From contig NC_011365.1 in NCBI RefSeq assembly GCF_000021325.1, forward strand, positions 2,632,001 to 2,696,000: 64,000 nt of DNA. The letters run 5' to 3'. The translations under genes were made by a program, and so were the position numbers. How positions within the stretch are numbered: position 1 is the stretch's first letter; each line of letters begins with the position of its first letter. Shown here piece by piece: positions 9,601 to 19,169 of the stretch. The stretch comes from Gluconacetobacter diazotrophicus PA1 5 (GTDB lineage: Bacteria; Pseudomonadota; Alphaproteobacteria; Acetobacterales; Acetobacteraceae). Below the pieces are notes generated by a model. That model ran no database searches, had not been told where the DNA came from, and was given only the letters and a program-made list of their open reading frames with translations.

Positions 9601-12116
9601 CTCCTGGCCACCACCCACCTCTTCACCAGTTCGGCGGCCAGCAGGTACGCCACGACCAGACCGGACAGGACGGCCGCCATCGCGGGTGAAGGCGGCTGGA
9701 ACCCCACCCATCGCCCCGCCGGCGTCAAGGGTAGCACCATGGCCACGGCCAGGGCGAGGAGGGACGAGGCGACCAGGGCGGATTGCGGCCGGGTGCGCCA
9801 CGGGCGCCCGTTGGTGCGGATGATGAAGATGACCAGGATCTGCGTCGCCATGGATTCCAGGAACCACGCCGTCCTGAATGCGGTTTCCCCGGCATGGAAC
9901 AGGAACAGAAGCGCGCCGAAGGTCAGGAAATCGAACAGCGAGGACAGCGGCCCCATCACGGCCGCGAACCGCAGCAGGCCGCGCATGTCCCAGACCTGCG
10001 GCCGGGCGACGGCTTCCGGCCGCACGGTGTCGAACGGAATGCCGATTTCCGAGAAATCGTACAGCAGGTTGTTCAGCAGGATCTGGGTCGGCAGCATCGG
10101 CAGGAACGGCAGCGTCATCGAGGCCACGGCCATCGACAGCATGTTGCCCAGGTTGGAACTGGCGCCCATGCGGACATATTTCAGGATGTTGGCGAAGGTC
10201 CGCCGCCCTTCCTCGACCCCGTCGGCGACGACTTCCAGGTCCGGGGCCAGCAGGATCATGTCGGCGGCGGCCTGGGCCACGCCGGTCGCGCCCTCGACCG
10301 ACAGCCCGACATCCGCGACCTTCAGCGCCGGGGAATCGTTGATGCCGTCGCCCAGGAACCCGACGACCGCCCCCCGCGCCCGCAACGCCTTGACGATCCG
10401 CGATTTCTGGTCGGGCGCCAGCCGGCCGTAGGCATGGACCGCCTGGGCCCGCACGGCCAGCGCCTCGTCGCTGAAGGCTTCGATGTCGGGGCCGGACAGG
10501 ACGTCCTCGGCGTCGATCCCGACCAGGCCGGCAATCCGCCGGACGATGACCGGATCGTCGCCCGACAGGATCTTGAGCGTGATTCCCGCCGCCGCCAGGC
10601 GGGCGATGGCCCCGGCGGCGGTCGGCTTGGGCGGATCGACGAAGGTGCACAGCCCCTCGAAGACCAGGTCGGCCTCATCCTCGTCTCCGATCTCGCCGGG
10701 CGGCGTCGTCCAGGGGCGGGACGCGATGGCGATGGCCCGCTGTCCCGCGGCGGCCAGGGCGCGGATACGCTCGGCCGCCGCCGCGCGCGCCGCCTCGTCC
10801 ATCGGCAGGACGCCCTGCGCGCGCTGCGTCGTGCACAGCGGCAGCACGGCCTCCGCCGCGCCCTTGACGATCAGGACCGCGCCTTCGGGGCCGGATGTCA
10901 GGATCGACCCCAGCCGCCGGCTGAAATCGAAGGCCCGGCGCGCCGTCTCGGTCCAGCCGTCCTCGGCCGGCGCTCCCCGGGCCAGCGCCAGGTCCAGCGC
11001 GCCGCGATCACCCCCCAGCCGCCCGGCGATGGCGCCCAGCCGCGCCGGACGGGCGGAGGGCCTGCCGGCGGCATCCAGCGAGCCGGCCAGCGCGATTTCG
11101 GCCGAGGTCAGGGTCCCGGTCTTGTCGGTGCACAGCACCGTCATCGCGCCCAGGTCGTGGATCGCGGCCAGGCGCTTGACGATCACCTTGCGCCGCGCCA
11201 TGCGGATGGCGCCGCGCGACAGCGTGACGGTGGTGATCATCGGCAGCAGTTCGGGCGTCAGCCCCACGGCCAGCGCCACCGCGAACATCAGCGAATCCAG
11301 CGCCGGCCGCCCGGCGAGCACGCGGACGGCCAGCACGATGACGACCAGCGCCAGCGTCAGCCGCGCGACCACCAGCCCGAACGCGTGCAGGTCGCGCTGG
11401 AAGGGCGAGGGGCCCCGTGCCTCGGCCAGCGCGGCGGCGGCGGCGCCGAACAGGGTCAGGCGCCCGGTGCCGACCGCCAGCGCGATCGCCTCGCCGGTCT
11501 GTGCCACGGCGCCCCGGAACAGCGCGTTCGTGGCCTCTGCCGCATCGGGGGTTTCCGCCGGTCCCGCCCGCTTTTCCACCGGATAGGGCTCGCCCGTCAG
11601 CGCCGCTTCGTCGGCGGTGAAGCCGCTGGCCGACAGCACCAGGGCATCGGCGGGAACGATGTCGCCGGCCCGCACGCGCAGGATGTCGCCCGGGACGATG
11701 GCGGCCACGTCCACATCGACGAACCGCCCGTCGCGCCGGGCCTCGGCCCGCAGCGCGACCGACCGCCGCAATTCCTCGGCGGCCTTCAGCGCGTATCCTT
11801 CCTGGACCGTATCCAGCCCGATCGACAGCACCAGGATGGCGACGATGATCGACCCGCCCCCGGCATCGCCGGTCGCGACCGAAACGACCCCCGCCGCCAG
11901 CAGGATCAGCGACAGCGGTTCGAACAGCCGCCGCGTCACCGCCCGCACGGGGCCGGCGCGGCGGGGCGGGGCATCGGTGTTGGGGCCGTAGCGTTCCAGC
12001 CGGTCCTGGGCGTCGGCCGTGCTCAGCCCGTCCAGCCCGCACTGCAGCAGGCCGCAGAGGGCTTCGGGCGTGCGGGTCCAGAACACCTTCAGGTCAGGAA
12101 GCCGAGCGTCCGCCAT
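9597..12116 (-). CDS. mgtA: P-type ATPase, MgtA-like magnesium importer
   Basis: P-type ATPase of about 839 aa of the P3B (Mg2+ import) class. In order: N-terminal cation-ATPase domain, actuator with AALTGEPYPVEK near residue 173, phosphorylation site CTDKTGTLT near 330, hinge GDGINDSPALK near 590, and C-terminal helices including NNLLYDFSEIGIPFD, typical of MgtA/MgtB. Membrane segments are evident (LSLILLAAGVVSVATG; SLMFAVALAVGLTPELLPM). The start at 12116 was chosen because homologous sequence begins at MADARLPDLKVFW; the open frame extends 30 codons further upstream. Upstream 12117-12412 is AT-rich toward the receptor gene; no Mg2+ leader was recognised. Confidence 0.85.
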   Translation of the reverse strand: MADARLPDLKVFWTRTPEALCGLLQCGLDGLSTADAQDRLERYGPNTDAPPRRAGPVRAVTRRLFEPLSLILLAAGVVSVATGDAGGGSIIVAILVLSIGLDTVQEGYALKAAEELRRSVALRAEARRDGRFVDVDVAAIVPGDILRVRAGDIVPADALVLSASGFTADEAALTGEPYPVEKRAGPAETPDAAEATNALFRGAVAQTGEAIALAVGTGRLTLFGAAAAALAEARGPSPFQRDLHAFGLVVARLTLALVVIVLAVRVLAGRPALDSLMFAVALAVGLTPELLPMITTVTLSRGAIRMARRKVIVKRLAAIHDLGAMTVLCTDKTGTLTSAEIALAGSLDAAGRPSARPARLGAIAGRLGGDRGALDLALARGAPAEDGWTETARRAFDFSRRLGSILTSGPEGAVLIVKGAAEAVLPLCTTQRAQGVLPMDEAARAAAAERIRALAAAGQRAIAIASRPWTTPPGEIGDEDEADLVFEGLCTFVDPPKPTAAGAIARLAAAGITLKILSGDDPVIVRRIAGLVGIDAEDVLSGPDIEAFSDEALAVRAQAVHAYGRLAPDQKSRIVKALRARGAVVGFLGDGINDSPALKVADVGLSVEGATGVAQAAADMILLAPDLEVVADGVEEGRRTFANILKYVRMGASSNLGNMLSMAVASMTLPFLPMLPTQILLNNLLYDFSEIGIPFDTVRPEAVARPQVWDMRGLLRFAAVMGPLSSLFDFLTFGALLFLFHAGETAFRTAWFLESMATQILVIFIIRTNGRPWRTRPQSALVASSLLALAVAMVLPLTPAGRWVGFQPPSPAMAAVLSGLVVAYLLAAELVKRWVVARS

Positions 12117-12330
12117 CCCACCGCGCCGATCCACGCCGCGTTGCGCGGCCTCCCCGCCTTCCGCAGCCTGAATCCCTAACGGCCGCACCATTCGCCGGTT
12201 CGGCACAAAACCGAAGCCGCCCCCGGCCCTTATGCGTGCAGCCGACGCCCGCGCCCCGCGTTAGGCCCACGGGTCCAGGGGCACTGTTGAACATACGCAA
12301 CACGACGGTGAAATACGTCAAAAACCGCCG

Positions 12331-12344
12331 GAATGTTTACATTC
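12331..12344. promoter_or_regulatory. Palindromic operator candidate upstream of the TonB-dependent receptor
   Basis: GAATGTTTACATTC is a perfect 14-bp palindrome about 70 bp upstream of the receptor start, in an AT-rich leader that is the presumed promoter zone. The binding protein is unknown. Confidence 0.4.
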
Positions 12345-12412
12345 AACGCGCATATGACGTTCATATCATACAATACGATTAATTAATTGTTATAAACTGT
12401 GGAATTCCGCCC

Positions 12413-14812
12413 ATGAAGTTCGTCCCGTTCTTCGCAAGAAACCAGTCGAACAGGCGGGGGCGTGGGGCGTGGTGCCTTTTGCTGTCCACTGCCTTGACCG
12501 GCCTGTCCGCCGCCCACGCGGCGGACCCGACCCCGGCGGCGAAGCCGCGGGCCACCCAGCACACGGCGCAGCCCGCGCCGCGCCGCGCTGCGCCGGCGGC
12601 CCGGCCGGTCCAGCCCGCGTCCCCGCCGCAGCCGGAATCCATCGTGGTGTTCGGGCAGGGATCGACGCGGCAGATGACCAGCGTCACGACCAGCATGATG
12701 CGGCAGAGCGTGCCCGGCACGTCGCCGCTGAAGGTGCTCGACCAGCTTCCGGGCGTGCTGTATCAGTCGGCCGATCCCTTCGGCGCCTATGAATATTCCA
12801 GCCAGGTGTTCATGCGCGGGTTCAGCCAGAACCAGTTGGGCTTCACGCTGGACGATATCCCGCTGGGCGACCAGCAGTTCAACAATTACAACGGCCTGAC
12901 CATCACGCGGGCGCTGACCAGCGACAATATCGCGGGCGTCGATGTCTCGCAGGGGGCCGGGGGCATCGATGTTGCCTCCAGCAGCAATCTGGGCGGCGCC
13001 ATCCAGTTCCATTCCATCGACCCGTCCCATACGCGCGGCGGCACGGTCGAACAGACCTTCGGCAGCAATGCGACCTTCCGCACCTTCGTCCGCCTGAACA
13101 GCGGCGACCTGAACCCGACCGGCACGCGCTTCTTCGTCTCCTACGCCCGGACCGACATGAACCTGTGGAAGGGGCAGGGCTATGACTATTCCGACCAGGT
13201 CAACGCCAAGCTGGTACAGCCCCTGGCGCGGGATTCGTCGCTGAAGGTATTCTTCGACTGGAGTTCCACCCAGCAGTTCGACTACCAGGACATGACGCCG
13301 AACTACCTGCGGACGATCGGCCCCGGCCTAGCCAACTATTATCCCGACTACACCGCCGCCTATCGGGCCGCCCAGGGCATCTACCCCGCGCAATACACGA
13401 AATCGAACGACCCGTTCGACGCCGCCTATTATGCCGGCACCGCCAACCGCGTCGATTACCTGGGCGGCGTGACCCTGGACGAAAACTTCAATTCCCACCT
13501 GAACTGGAAAACGACGGTCTACGGCCACGGCGACAGCGGCTACAGCACCTGGTCCACGCCGTACATGCATTCGCCCAACCGGGCGCCGCTGTCACAGCGT
13601 GTGCAGAATCCCGGCATCACGCGCGCGGGCTTCCTGTCGGCGGTGACCTATACCGTCGCGCGGAACACGATCAATGCCGGTGTCTGGTACGAATACGACC
13701 AGTTCACCGAAAACCGTGCCTTCGCCGAGGCCCCGCTGCTGGGCACGGGCACGCTGGGCAACCCGACGGGCGGCTATCCCGGCAATGTCTTCGCCGCCCC
13801 GTGGCAGGAGGTCTTCAACACCAACACCTTCGCCTTCCACCTGCAGGACACGTATCACGTCACGCACAACCTGACGCTCAATGCCGGGTTCAAGTCGATG
13901 ATCGTCTCGGCCGGCAACCATGTGCCGGGGCAGGTGCCGGCGCTGAACGGCGGCAACCTGATCGCCCAGGGCAGCCTGACGGCGTCGAACGCCTTCCTGC
14001 CCCAGCTTTCCGCCAACTGGCGCTTCCTGCCGCATCACGAACTGTTCTTCGACGTCTCGCACAACATGCGCAGCTACCCCGAGGACGGGTACGGCACCAA
14101 CGTCTCGGCCACTCCCTGGACGGCGAACCAGACCGCGTTCCAGGCGTCCAAGGCCTCGCTGCGGCCGGAAACGGACTGGGTGTACGAAGGCGGATACCGC
14201 TATACCAGCCCGCTGGTCAGCGGCCTCGTCTCGCTGTACCGGATCAATTTCTCCAATCGCCTGCAACTGATTTCCAGCAATGCCGGCATCAATCCCATCA
14301 CGGCGGTGCAGAATGTCGGCGGGGTGACCACCAACGGGGCCGAGGTCAGCGCGACCGTGCGCCCGGTGGACGGGCTGTCGATCTACAATTCGTTCTCCTA
14401 CGCACATTCGACGTACGACCAGAACGTCATGACCGCGACCGGCCTGGAACCCACACGCGGCAAGCTGGTCCCCAACTATCCGACCTTCATGTACAAGGGC
14501 AGCATCGCCTACACGATCCGTAACTTCAACGTGCATGTCGACGGCAACTACATCTCCAGCCGCCAGTTGACCTATACCAACGACCTGCACGTACCCGGCT
14601 ATTTCCTGGCGAATTTCGGAATGCGCTACAATTTCGGCGATGTCCGGTTCCTGAAGGGCGTGACGGCCAGCTTCAATATCTACAACCTGGCCAACAAGAC
14701 CTACGTGGCCACCACCAACGAACTGGGAAACAATTTCACCGATACCGGATACAATTATTTCCTTCTGGGGGCCCCGCGTCAGTTCTTCGGCAGCGTGAGT
14801 GCGAATTTCTAG
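12413..14812 (+). CDS. TonB-dependent outer-membrane receptor
   Basis: Outer-membrane active transporter of 799 aa. Signal peptide about residues 17-41 (WCLLLSTALTGLSAAHAA), a Pro/Ala-rich linker, a TonB-box-like ESIVVFG near 82, plug domain to about 215 (LDQLPGVLYQSADPFGAYEY; LGGAIQFHSID), then a 22-strand barrel ending in the terminal Phe (GSVSANF). No N-terminal STN signalling domain is visible, so it is a plain transporter. The ligand is not readable; siderophores or plant metabolites are family possibilities. The last ~50 bases of the gene and the following ~80 bases occur again, diverged, 956 bp downstream. Confidence 0.9.
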   Translation: MKFVPFFARNQSNRRGRGAWCLLLSTALTGLSAAHAADPTPAAKPRATQHTAQPAPRRAAPAARPVQPASPPQPESIVVFGQGSTRQMTSVTTSMMRQSVPGTSPLKVLDQLPGVLYQSADPFGAYEYSSQVFMRGFSQNQLGFTLDDIPLGDQQFNNYNGLTITRALTSDNIAGVDVSQGAGGIDVASSSNLGGAIQFHSIDPSHTRGGTVEQTFGSNATFRTFVRLNSGDLNPTGTRFFVSYARTDMNLWKGQGYDYSDQVNAKLVQPLARDSSLKVFFDWSSTQQFDYQDMTPNYLRTIGPGLANYYPDYTAAYRAAQGIYPAQYTKSNDPFDAAYYAGTANRVDYLGGVTLDENFNSHLNWKTTVYGHGDSGYSTWSTPYMHSPNRAPLSQRVQNPGITRAGFLSAVTYTVARNTINAGVWYEYDQFTENRAFAEAPLLGTGTLGNPTGGYPGNVFAAPWQEVFNTNTFAFHLQDTYHVTHNLTLNAGFKSMIVSAGNHVPGQVPALNGGNLIAQGSLTASNAFLPQLSANWRFLPHHELFFDVSHNMRSYPEDGYGTNVSATPWTANQTAFQASKASLRPETDWVYEGGYRYTSPLVSGLVSLYRINFSNRLQLISSNAGINPITAVQNVGGVTTNGAEVSATVRPVDGLSIYNSFSYAHSTYDQNVMTATGLEPTRGKLVPNYPTFMYKGSIAYTIRNFNVHVDGNYISSRQLTYTNDLHVPGYFLANFGMRYNFGDVRFLKGVTASFNIYNLANKTYVATTNELGNNFTDTGYNYFLLGAPRQFFGSVSANF

Positions 14813-14890
14813 GCGATTATACCGTTTCCAAACACGGTTGGTGCGGGGCGTCATTGGTCCGCTTTTGGGAAAGGTTGCCGGGGAAACTGA
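14761..14890 (+). repeat. Direct repeat copy A: 3' end of the receptor gene and its tail
   Basis: The sequence from the receptor codons LLGAPRQFFGSVSANF through about 80 bp past the stop is about 80% identical to 15717-15847. Differences in the coding part are nearly all synonymous. Confidence 0.75.
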
Positions 14891-15038
14891 ACAGTACTGT
14901 GCGGTATCTGGGATGCCGATGTCGAAGATGCACTCTCCTTGTCAAAAGCGGCTGATCTGTGAGGTTGGCCATAGCACCTATTTATCGCTTGTCTCCTCCC
15001 TGTGTGTACATGGTATGATGACACATAGGGAGGGGTAT

Positions 15039-15311
15039 ATGAGTGAACAGCTTTCTGGCGGCGGGCCTGCTCCGCTGAAAATCGGAGTGCGGGAACTCCG
15101 GGGGAACCTGACCACCTATCTCCGTCAGGTCCGGCAGGGCAGCACGATCCTGGTGACATCACATGATGAAGTGGTGGCCGAATTACGTCCTCCTTCACCA
15201 TCCTGTCGTCCTCGTCGCCAGCCCGGCGCATTGCGCGGGCGGATCAGGCTGCGTGATGATTTTGACCAGACGCCACAGGATGTGCTCGACAGCATGGATG
15301 GAGAGTCGTGA
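15039..15311 (+). CDS. Antitoxin, Phd/YefM type
   Basis: 90-aa protein with the Phd/YefM fold start (KIGVRELRGNLTTYLRQVRQG, here residues 14-34) followed by ILVTSHDEVVAELRP, typical of antitoxins that bind their own promoter and wrap the PIN toxin. The C-terminal part (residues 56-90) is the likely toxin-binding arm. The ATG at 15039 follows a GGGAGGGG ribosome site. Its TGA overlaps the GTG start of the toxin gene, so the pair is translationally coupled. It should act in plasmid/chromosome maintenance or stress response. Confidence 0.82.
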   Translation: MSEQLSGGGPAPLKIGVRELRGNLTTYLRQVRQGSTILVTSHDEVVAELRPPSPSCRPRRQPGALRGRIRLRDDFDQTPQDVLDSMDGES

Positions 15312-15691
15312 AGGTCCTGCTCGACACGCATGCTCTGCTTTGGTGGCTATCAGATTCTGAAAGACTCGGGCCCCAGGCCGGGGAGATTATCGCAGACCCG
15401 GCGCACGATATTCTGGTCAGCGTCGTCTCGCTCTGGGAGATCGCGATCAAGATCCGGATCGGCACGCTGGATGCCGATCTGAACGAAATCCTCGATGCCA
15501 TCCCGGCAGAGGGTTTTACCCTTCTTCAGATCCAGCCTGAGCATCTGAAAGTCCTGATGGAACTCCCCATGCACCATCGAGATCCCTTCGATCCCCTGCT
15601 GATGGCGCAGGCGCAGAGTGAACATGCACTGTTTCTGTCGGACGACAGCCAGATGGATGGCTATCCTATTAAAAAAATCCGCTGTTCATGA
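15308..15691 (+). CDS. vapC: PIN-domain toxin, VapC type
   Basis: 127-aa PIN-domain ribonuclease. The acidic active-site residues are visible: Asp in LLDTHALLWWL (residue 6), Glu in VVSLWEIAIK near 44, and Asp residues in HHRDPFDPLLMAQA near 90-95. VapC-type toxins cleave tRNA or rRNA until neutralised by the cognate antitoxin. The GTG start overlaps the antitoxin stop (GTGA). The gene ends 26 bp before a diverged copy of the receptor 3' end. Confidence 0.85.
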   Translation: MKVLLDTHALLWWLSDSERLGPQAGEIIADPAHDILVSVVSLWEIAIKIRIGTLDADLNEILDAIPAEGFTLLQIQPEHLKVLMELPMHHRDPFDPLLMAQAQSEHALFLSDDSQMDGYPIKKIRCS

Positions 15692-15716
15692 TTGTTCCAT
15701 AGGGCTTTCCCTCAAT

Positions 15717-15847
15717 CCTTCTAGGGGCGCCGCGTCAGTTTTTCGGCAGCGTGAGCACGAATTTTCAGGCGATCATACCGTTTGCACACGTGGGTCGATG
15801 CGAGGCATCGTTGGTCCGCTTTCGGGAAAGGGTGCCAGGAAAGCGGA
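15717..15847 (+). repeat. Direct repeat copy B: relic of a second receptor 3' end
   Basis: Copy B encodes LLGAPRQFFGSVSTNF, matching the receptor C-terminus with mostly third-position changes, but the stop codon is replaced (CAG) and no upstream receptor sequence remains. It is a remnant of a paralogous gene, cut off by the toxin-antitoxin segment. Confidence 0.7.
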
Positions 15848-16164
15848 CCCAAAGAGAAGAGATTGGCGGCTTTCGCCCTCTTCTTGGTCGTTTTCTTCAT
15901 TCAATAAGCTTCTACGAAGCGGACATGCCTGAAGATGCTGCTTGACCGCTGCTGCTGGTATCAGCAAAGTCGATTTTGCCTAAAAAGACAGCGATGCAGG
16001 TATGGTGACAACCTGTGGTCTCTTCAGAGACAGTCACGCTTGAGCGAGTAAGACCGCTCTTGGCCATGGCCGGACACGACGAGGACAGGCCTCGTCCGTG
16101 GTCGGTCGTTGTTGTCCATGTTGCGACCGGCTCGTGTCCGTCTCACCAACGGAAAGGCACAGTC
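15848..16164. other. Intergenic region upstream of VOC gene
   Basis: About 320 bp with no supported gene. An open frame runs into the VOC gene from 16015 but lacks family sequence before 16165. Confidence 0.4.
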
Positions 16165-16572
16165 ATGAAGCTGAACCACATCAACCTCTACAGCCACGAT
16201 ACCGAGGCTGATCGCGCAATGTTCGAACAGTATTTCGGCCTGCGCAATCTTGTTGTACGTGGAACCAAGATGGCCATCATGCAGGACAATGATGGGCTGG
16301 TGCTGATCGTCAACCATTTCGACAACAAGCTCGAAGGCTTCGATTATCCCAAGCAATTCGACATCCTGCACATTGGTTTCATCCAAAAGTCTCGCGAGGA
16401 CGTCGATGCTCTATATAAGCGCCTGAGCGAGGACGGCTGGGAGGTGCAGGCACCACGCGACGCACATGGCGCGTGGTCTTTCTACTTTCGAGCGAAGGGT
16501 GGCTACTTCATCGAAATAACGACATTAACGCCAGTTCGGCCCGTAGAAGCGTATCCGGGAAACCCACAATAA
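16165..16572 (+). CDS. VOC-family protein
   Basis: Single-module vicinal-oxygen-chelate protein of 135 aa (MKLNHINLYSHDTEADRAMF; FDILHIGFIQKSREDVDALY; GGYFIEITTL). The His residues near the start and in DILHIGF and the Glu in YFIEITT fit metal ligands. The ATG at 16165 follows GGAAAGG. It lies 265 bp before an MFS-arsB operon. VOC dioxygenases can act on organoarsenicals (ArsI), but this protein does not show a recognisable ArsI pattern, so that link is only positional. Confidence 0.72.
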   Translation: MKLNHINLYSHDTEADRAMFEQYFGLRNLVVRGTKMAIMQDNDGLVLIVNHFDNKLEGFDYPKQFDILHIGFIQKSREDVDALYKRLSEDGWEVQAPRDAHGAWSFYFRAKGGYFIEITTLTPVRPVEAYPGNPQ

Positions 16573-16836
16573 TGCCCGGCATGAGCGGCTGAGTAACCTG
16601 AACTGCCTGTCTGATCTATGATGCAGGATCAGACAGGCAGCAACCGCCTCACTCAAGACGTAAAAGCGTAGAAAAGCATTTTCCGAGAGCGGACATTTTC
16701 CTGATTGAACGACTTTATCCGAAGAGTGAACATTGATAATAACTTCAATAAATTCAACAAAAAGCACGGGAAAAATAGTTTTGTAACTTATTCTCTCGAA
16801 CGCAGTTAAAGCTTGCTTCTTAACGAAGAGAACGTG
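16573..16836. other. AT-rich promoter region of the MFS-arsB operon
   Basis: 264 bp, clearly more AT-rich than its surroundings, without a supported gene. It should carry the promoter of the downstream transporter pair. Confidence 0.4.
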
Positions 16837-18099
16837 ATGACCCAGCCGCATACCACTGCAGCCTGTACTGGCAAAACCCTCGCTATTCCGAGGCTCAATC
16901 GGGCCTTGTTTGCCTTATGCGCTCTCAATTTCTTCATGGCGGACGTCCAAGCGGGGATAGGGCCCTTTCTGGGCGTTTTTCTTCAGCGTCACGGCTGGCA
17001 GACGGGACCGATCGGAACCGTCATGACCGTGGGAGGCGTTGCCGGAATGCTCGCCACCATTCCCGCGGGCGCGCTGATTGATCACACGACGAAAAAGCGG
17101 TTGCTCGTCATTGTGGCAGCGCTCTGCACGATTTCCGCGTCACTCCTTCTGCTAAGCTCGCAAGCGGTGCCGGTTGTGACGGTCAGTCAACTTGCAACCG
17201 CTCTGGCCGGAGCCGGGATTGGTCCTCTGATGGCGGCCATAACGCTCGGGATCGTGCGCCAGAAAGGCTTCAACACACAAATTGGCCGTAATCAGGCCTG
17301 GAACCACGCCGGCAATATGGCCGGGGCCGGACTGTCTGGCTGGCTCGGTTGGCAGTTTGGCCTCTCAGCGATTTTCTTTCTTGAAGTCGCCTTCGGTCTG
17401 TTCGCCATTTCTGCGGTGCTCCTGATCCCGGAAAAATCCATAGATCATAAAGCTGCACGCGGACTGGACGATGAACCTGCTCACGATGAGGGGACGACCG
17501 AGGGGCTACGATCCTTTCTGCGACACAAGCCTCTTCTCATTCTGGCGAGTTGTTTGTGTTTCTTCCATCTCGGAAATGCCGCGATGCTCCCGCTCTACGG
17601 CATGGCGGTCGTCAGTGCAGGCAAAGGTAATCCCGCCATGTTCACGGCGATGACTGTGATGGTCGCACAGGCTGTGATGATCGTCGTGAGCCTGCTGGCC
17701 ATACGTGTCGTCAGGAACCGTGGGTACTGGATCGTCCTGCTGATATCGTTTGCCGCCCTACCGCTGCGTGGTTTGATCGCGGGAAGCTTCATCCAGCATT
17801 GGGGGGTGTGGCCGGTGCAGATCCTCGATGGGATCGGTGCGGGGCTTCAGAGTGTCGCCGTGCCGGGTCTGGTGGCCAGACTGCTGAACGGAACCGGACG
17901 CATCAATATCGGACAGGGTGTGGTCATGACGGCGCAGGGCATTGGAGCAAGCCTTTCTCCGGCTCTGGGAGGATGGCTTGCCGAAGATCTGGGATATCCG
18001 GTGGCGTTTTATAGTCTGGGCTGTTTTGCAATCTTGTCACTGGGGCTCTGTATAGGCTCGGCATCGATCCTACGCTCTGCCGATCAGGTGTCGGCATGA
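16837..18099 (+). CDS. MFS transporter
   Basis: Major facilitator of about 420 aa with 12 hydrophobic segments in two halves. The first loop signature is recognisable (GMLATIPAGALIDHTTKKR). I start it at the ATG at 16837, which has GAAGAG upstream; the open frame begins 24 bases earlier at a TTG. Its TGA overlaps the ATG of the arsB-like gene (ATGA, 18096-18099), so the two are translationally coupled and likely export related substrates. Specificity is unknown. Confidence 0.85.
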   Translation: MTQPHTTAACTGKTLAIPRLNRALFALCALNFFMADVQAGIGPFLGVFLQRHGWQTGPIGTVMTVGGVAGMLATIPAGALIDHTTKKRLLVIVAALCTISASLLLLSSQAVPVVTVSQLATALAGAGIGPLMAAITLGIVRQKGFNTQIGRNQAWNHAGNMAGAGLSGWLGWQFGLSAIFFLEVAFGLFAISAVLLIPEKSIDHKAARGLDDEPAHDEGTTEGLRSFLRHKPLLILASCLCFFHLGNAAMLPLYGMAVVSAGKGNPAMFTAMTVMVAQAVMIVVSLLAIRVVRNRGYWIVLLISFAALPLRGLIAGSFIQHWGVWPVQILDGIGAGLQSVAVPGLVARLLNGTGRINIGQGVVMTAQGIGASLSPALGGWLAEDLGYPVAFYSLGCFAILSLGLCIGSASILRSADQVSA

Positions 18100-19169
18100 C
18101 CTTTCACCAAGAGGCGATCTGGGCAATCGCGGCTCTGGCGACGGCCGGTGTCATAATCCAACCGTTCCGGGTTCCGGAGTGGGTATGGGCCGTCATAGGG
18201 GCGGCAGCCCTCGTGCTTACGGGGCTGATCCCCCTGACCATGGCGGAGACCGGCCTCCTGAAGGGCGGCGACGTCTATCTGTTTCTGATCGGCATGATGC
18301 TGCTCAGTGAAACGGCCCGTGCAAACGGGCTGTTCGACTGGATCGCGACCTGGGCGGTCAATCATGCCGCAGGTTCAACGGCAAAGCTGTTCACACTGGT
18401 CTATCTGGCCGGTGTCGTAGTGACGATGTTCATGTCCAACGACGCAACGGCTGTTGTGCTGACACCAGCCGTGTTCGAGGCAGCAAAAAAGGCAAAAGCT
18501 GATCCTCTTCCGCTGTTGTTTGCCTGTGCACTCGTTGCCAATGCGGCAAGCTTTGTCCTGCCTGTCTCCAATCCGGCGAACCTGGTTCTGTATGACGGCG
18601 CACTCCCCGCGCTGGGATCATGGATAAGGTCATTCGCGCTCCCGTCGCTCCTGGCGATCGTGACGACTTATGGTGTTTTGCGCCTCATGGAACAGTCACA
18701 CTTGCGTCAGGACTGCATCTCCCAGGTTGGGACCACCCCATTAACACTAGGCGGCAAAGCGGCTTTTGTCGGCATCGCCCTGACCGCGCTTTTGCTTGTC
18801 ACAGTGTCCGCTTTTGATCTGCCTCTCGGCTTACCAACAGCGCTCGCCGGTATTGGAACAGCATTGGGCGTATCGACGCTGGCACGACGATCGCCGATTG
18901 CGCTCATGAGGGATATTTCATGGGGTGTTCTCCCGCTGGTCGGCGGCCTGTTCGTTCTGGTAGCCGCCGTCGAAAGTGCGGGGGTGGTCGGGGTTCTTGA
19001 CCACCTGCTTCAACACGCCGCCAATACCGACCTTGTGGCCACAGCTTGGGGAGCTGGCACTCTTTTGGCCTTCATTTCCAACATCATGAACAACCTGCCT
19101 GCTGGATTGATTGCCAGTGAGACAGTGGCGCAGACTCATGTATCGCGACTGGTAGTTGATAACCTGTTA

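Noticed and set aside
9783-12179. 798-codon open frame opposite the MgtA-like gene
   Set aside because: Low-complexity, Arg/Gln/Gly/His-rich translation, typical of antisense frames in GC-rich genes; the other strand encodes complete P-type ATPase motifs.
16165-16572. VOC protein as ArsI (organoarsenical lyase)
   Set aside because: Close to arsB but lacks a recognisable ArsI arrangement; only the family is claimed.
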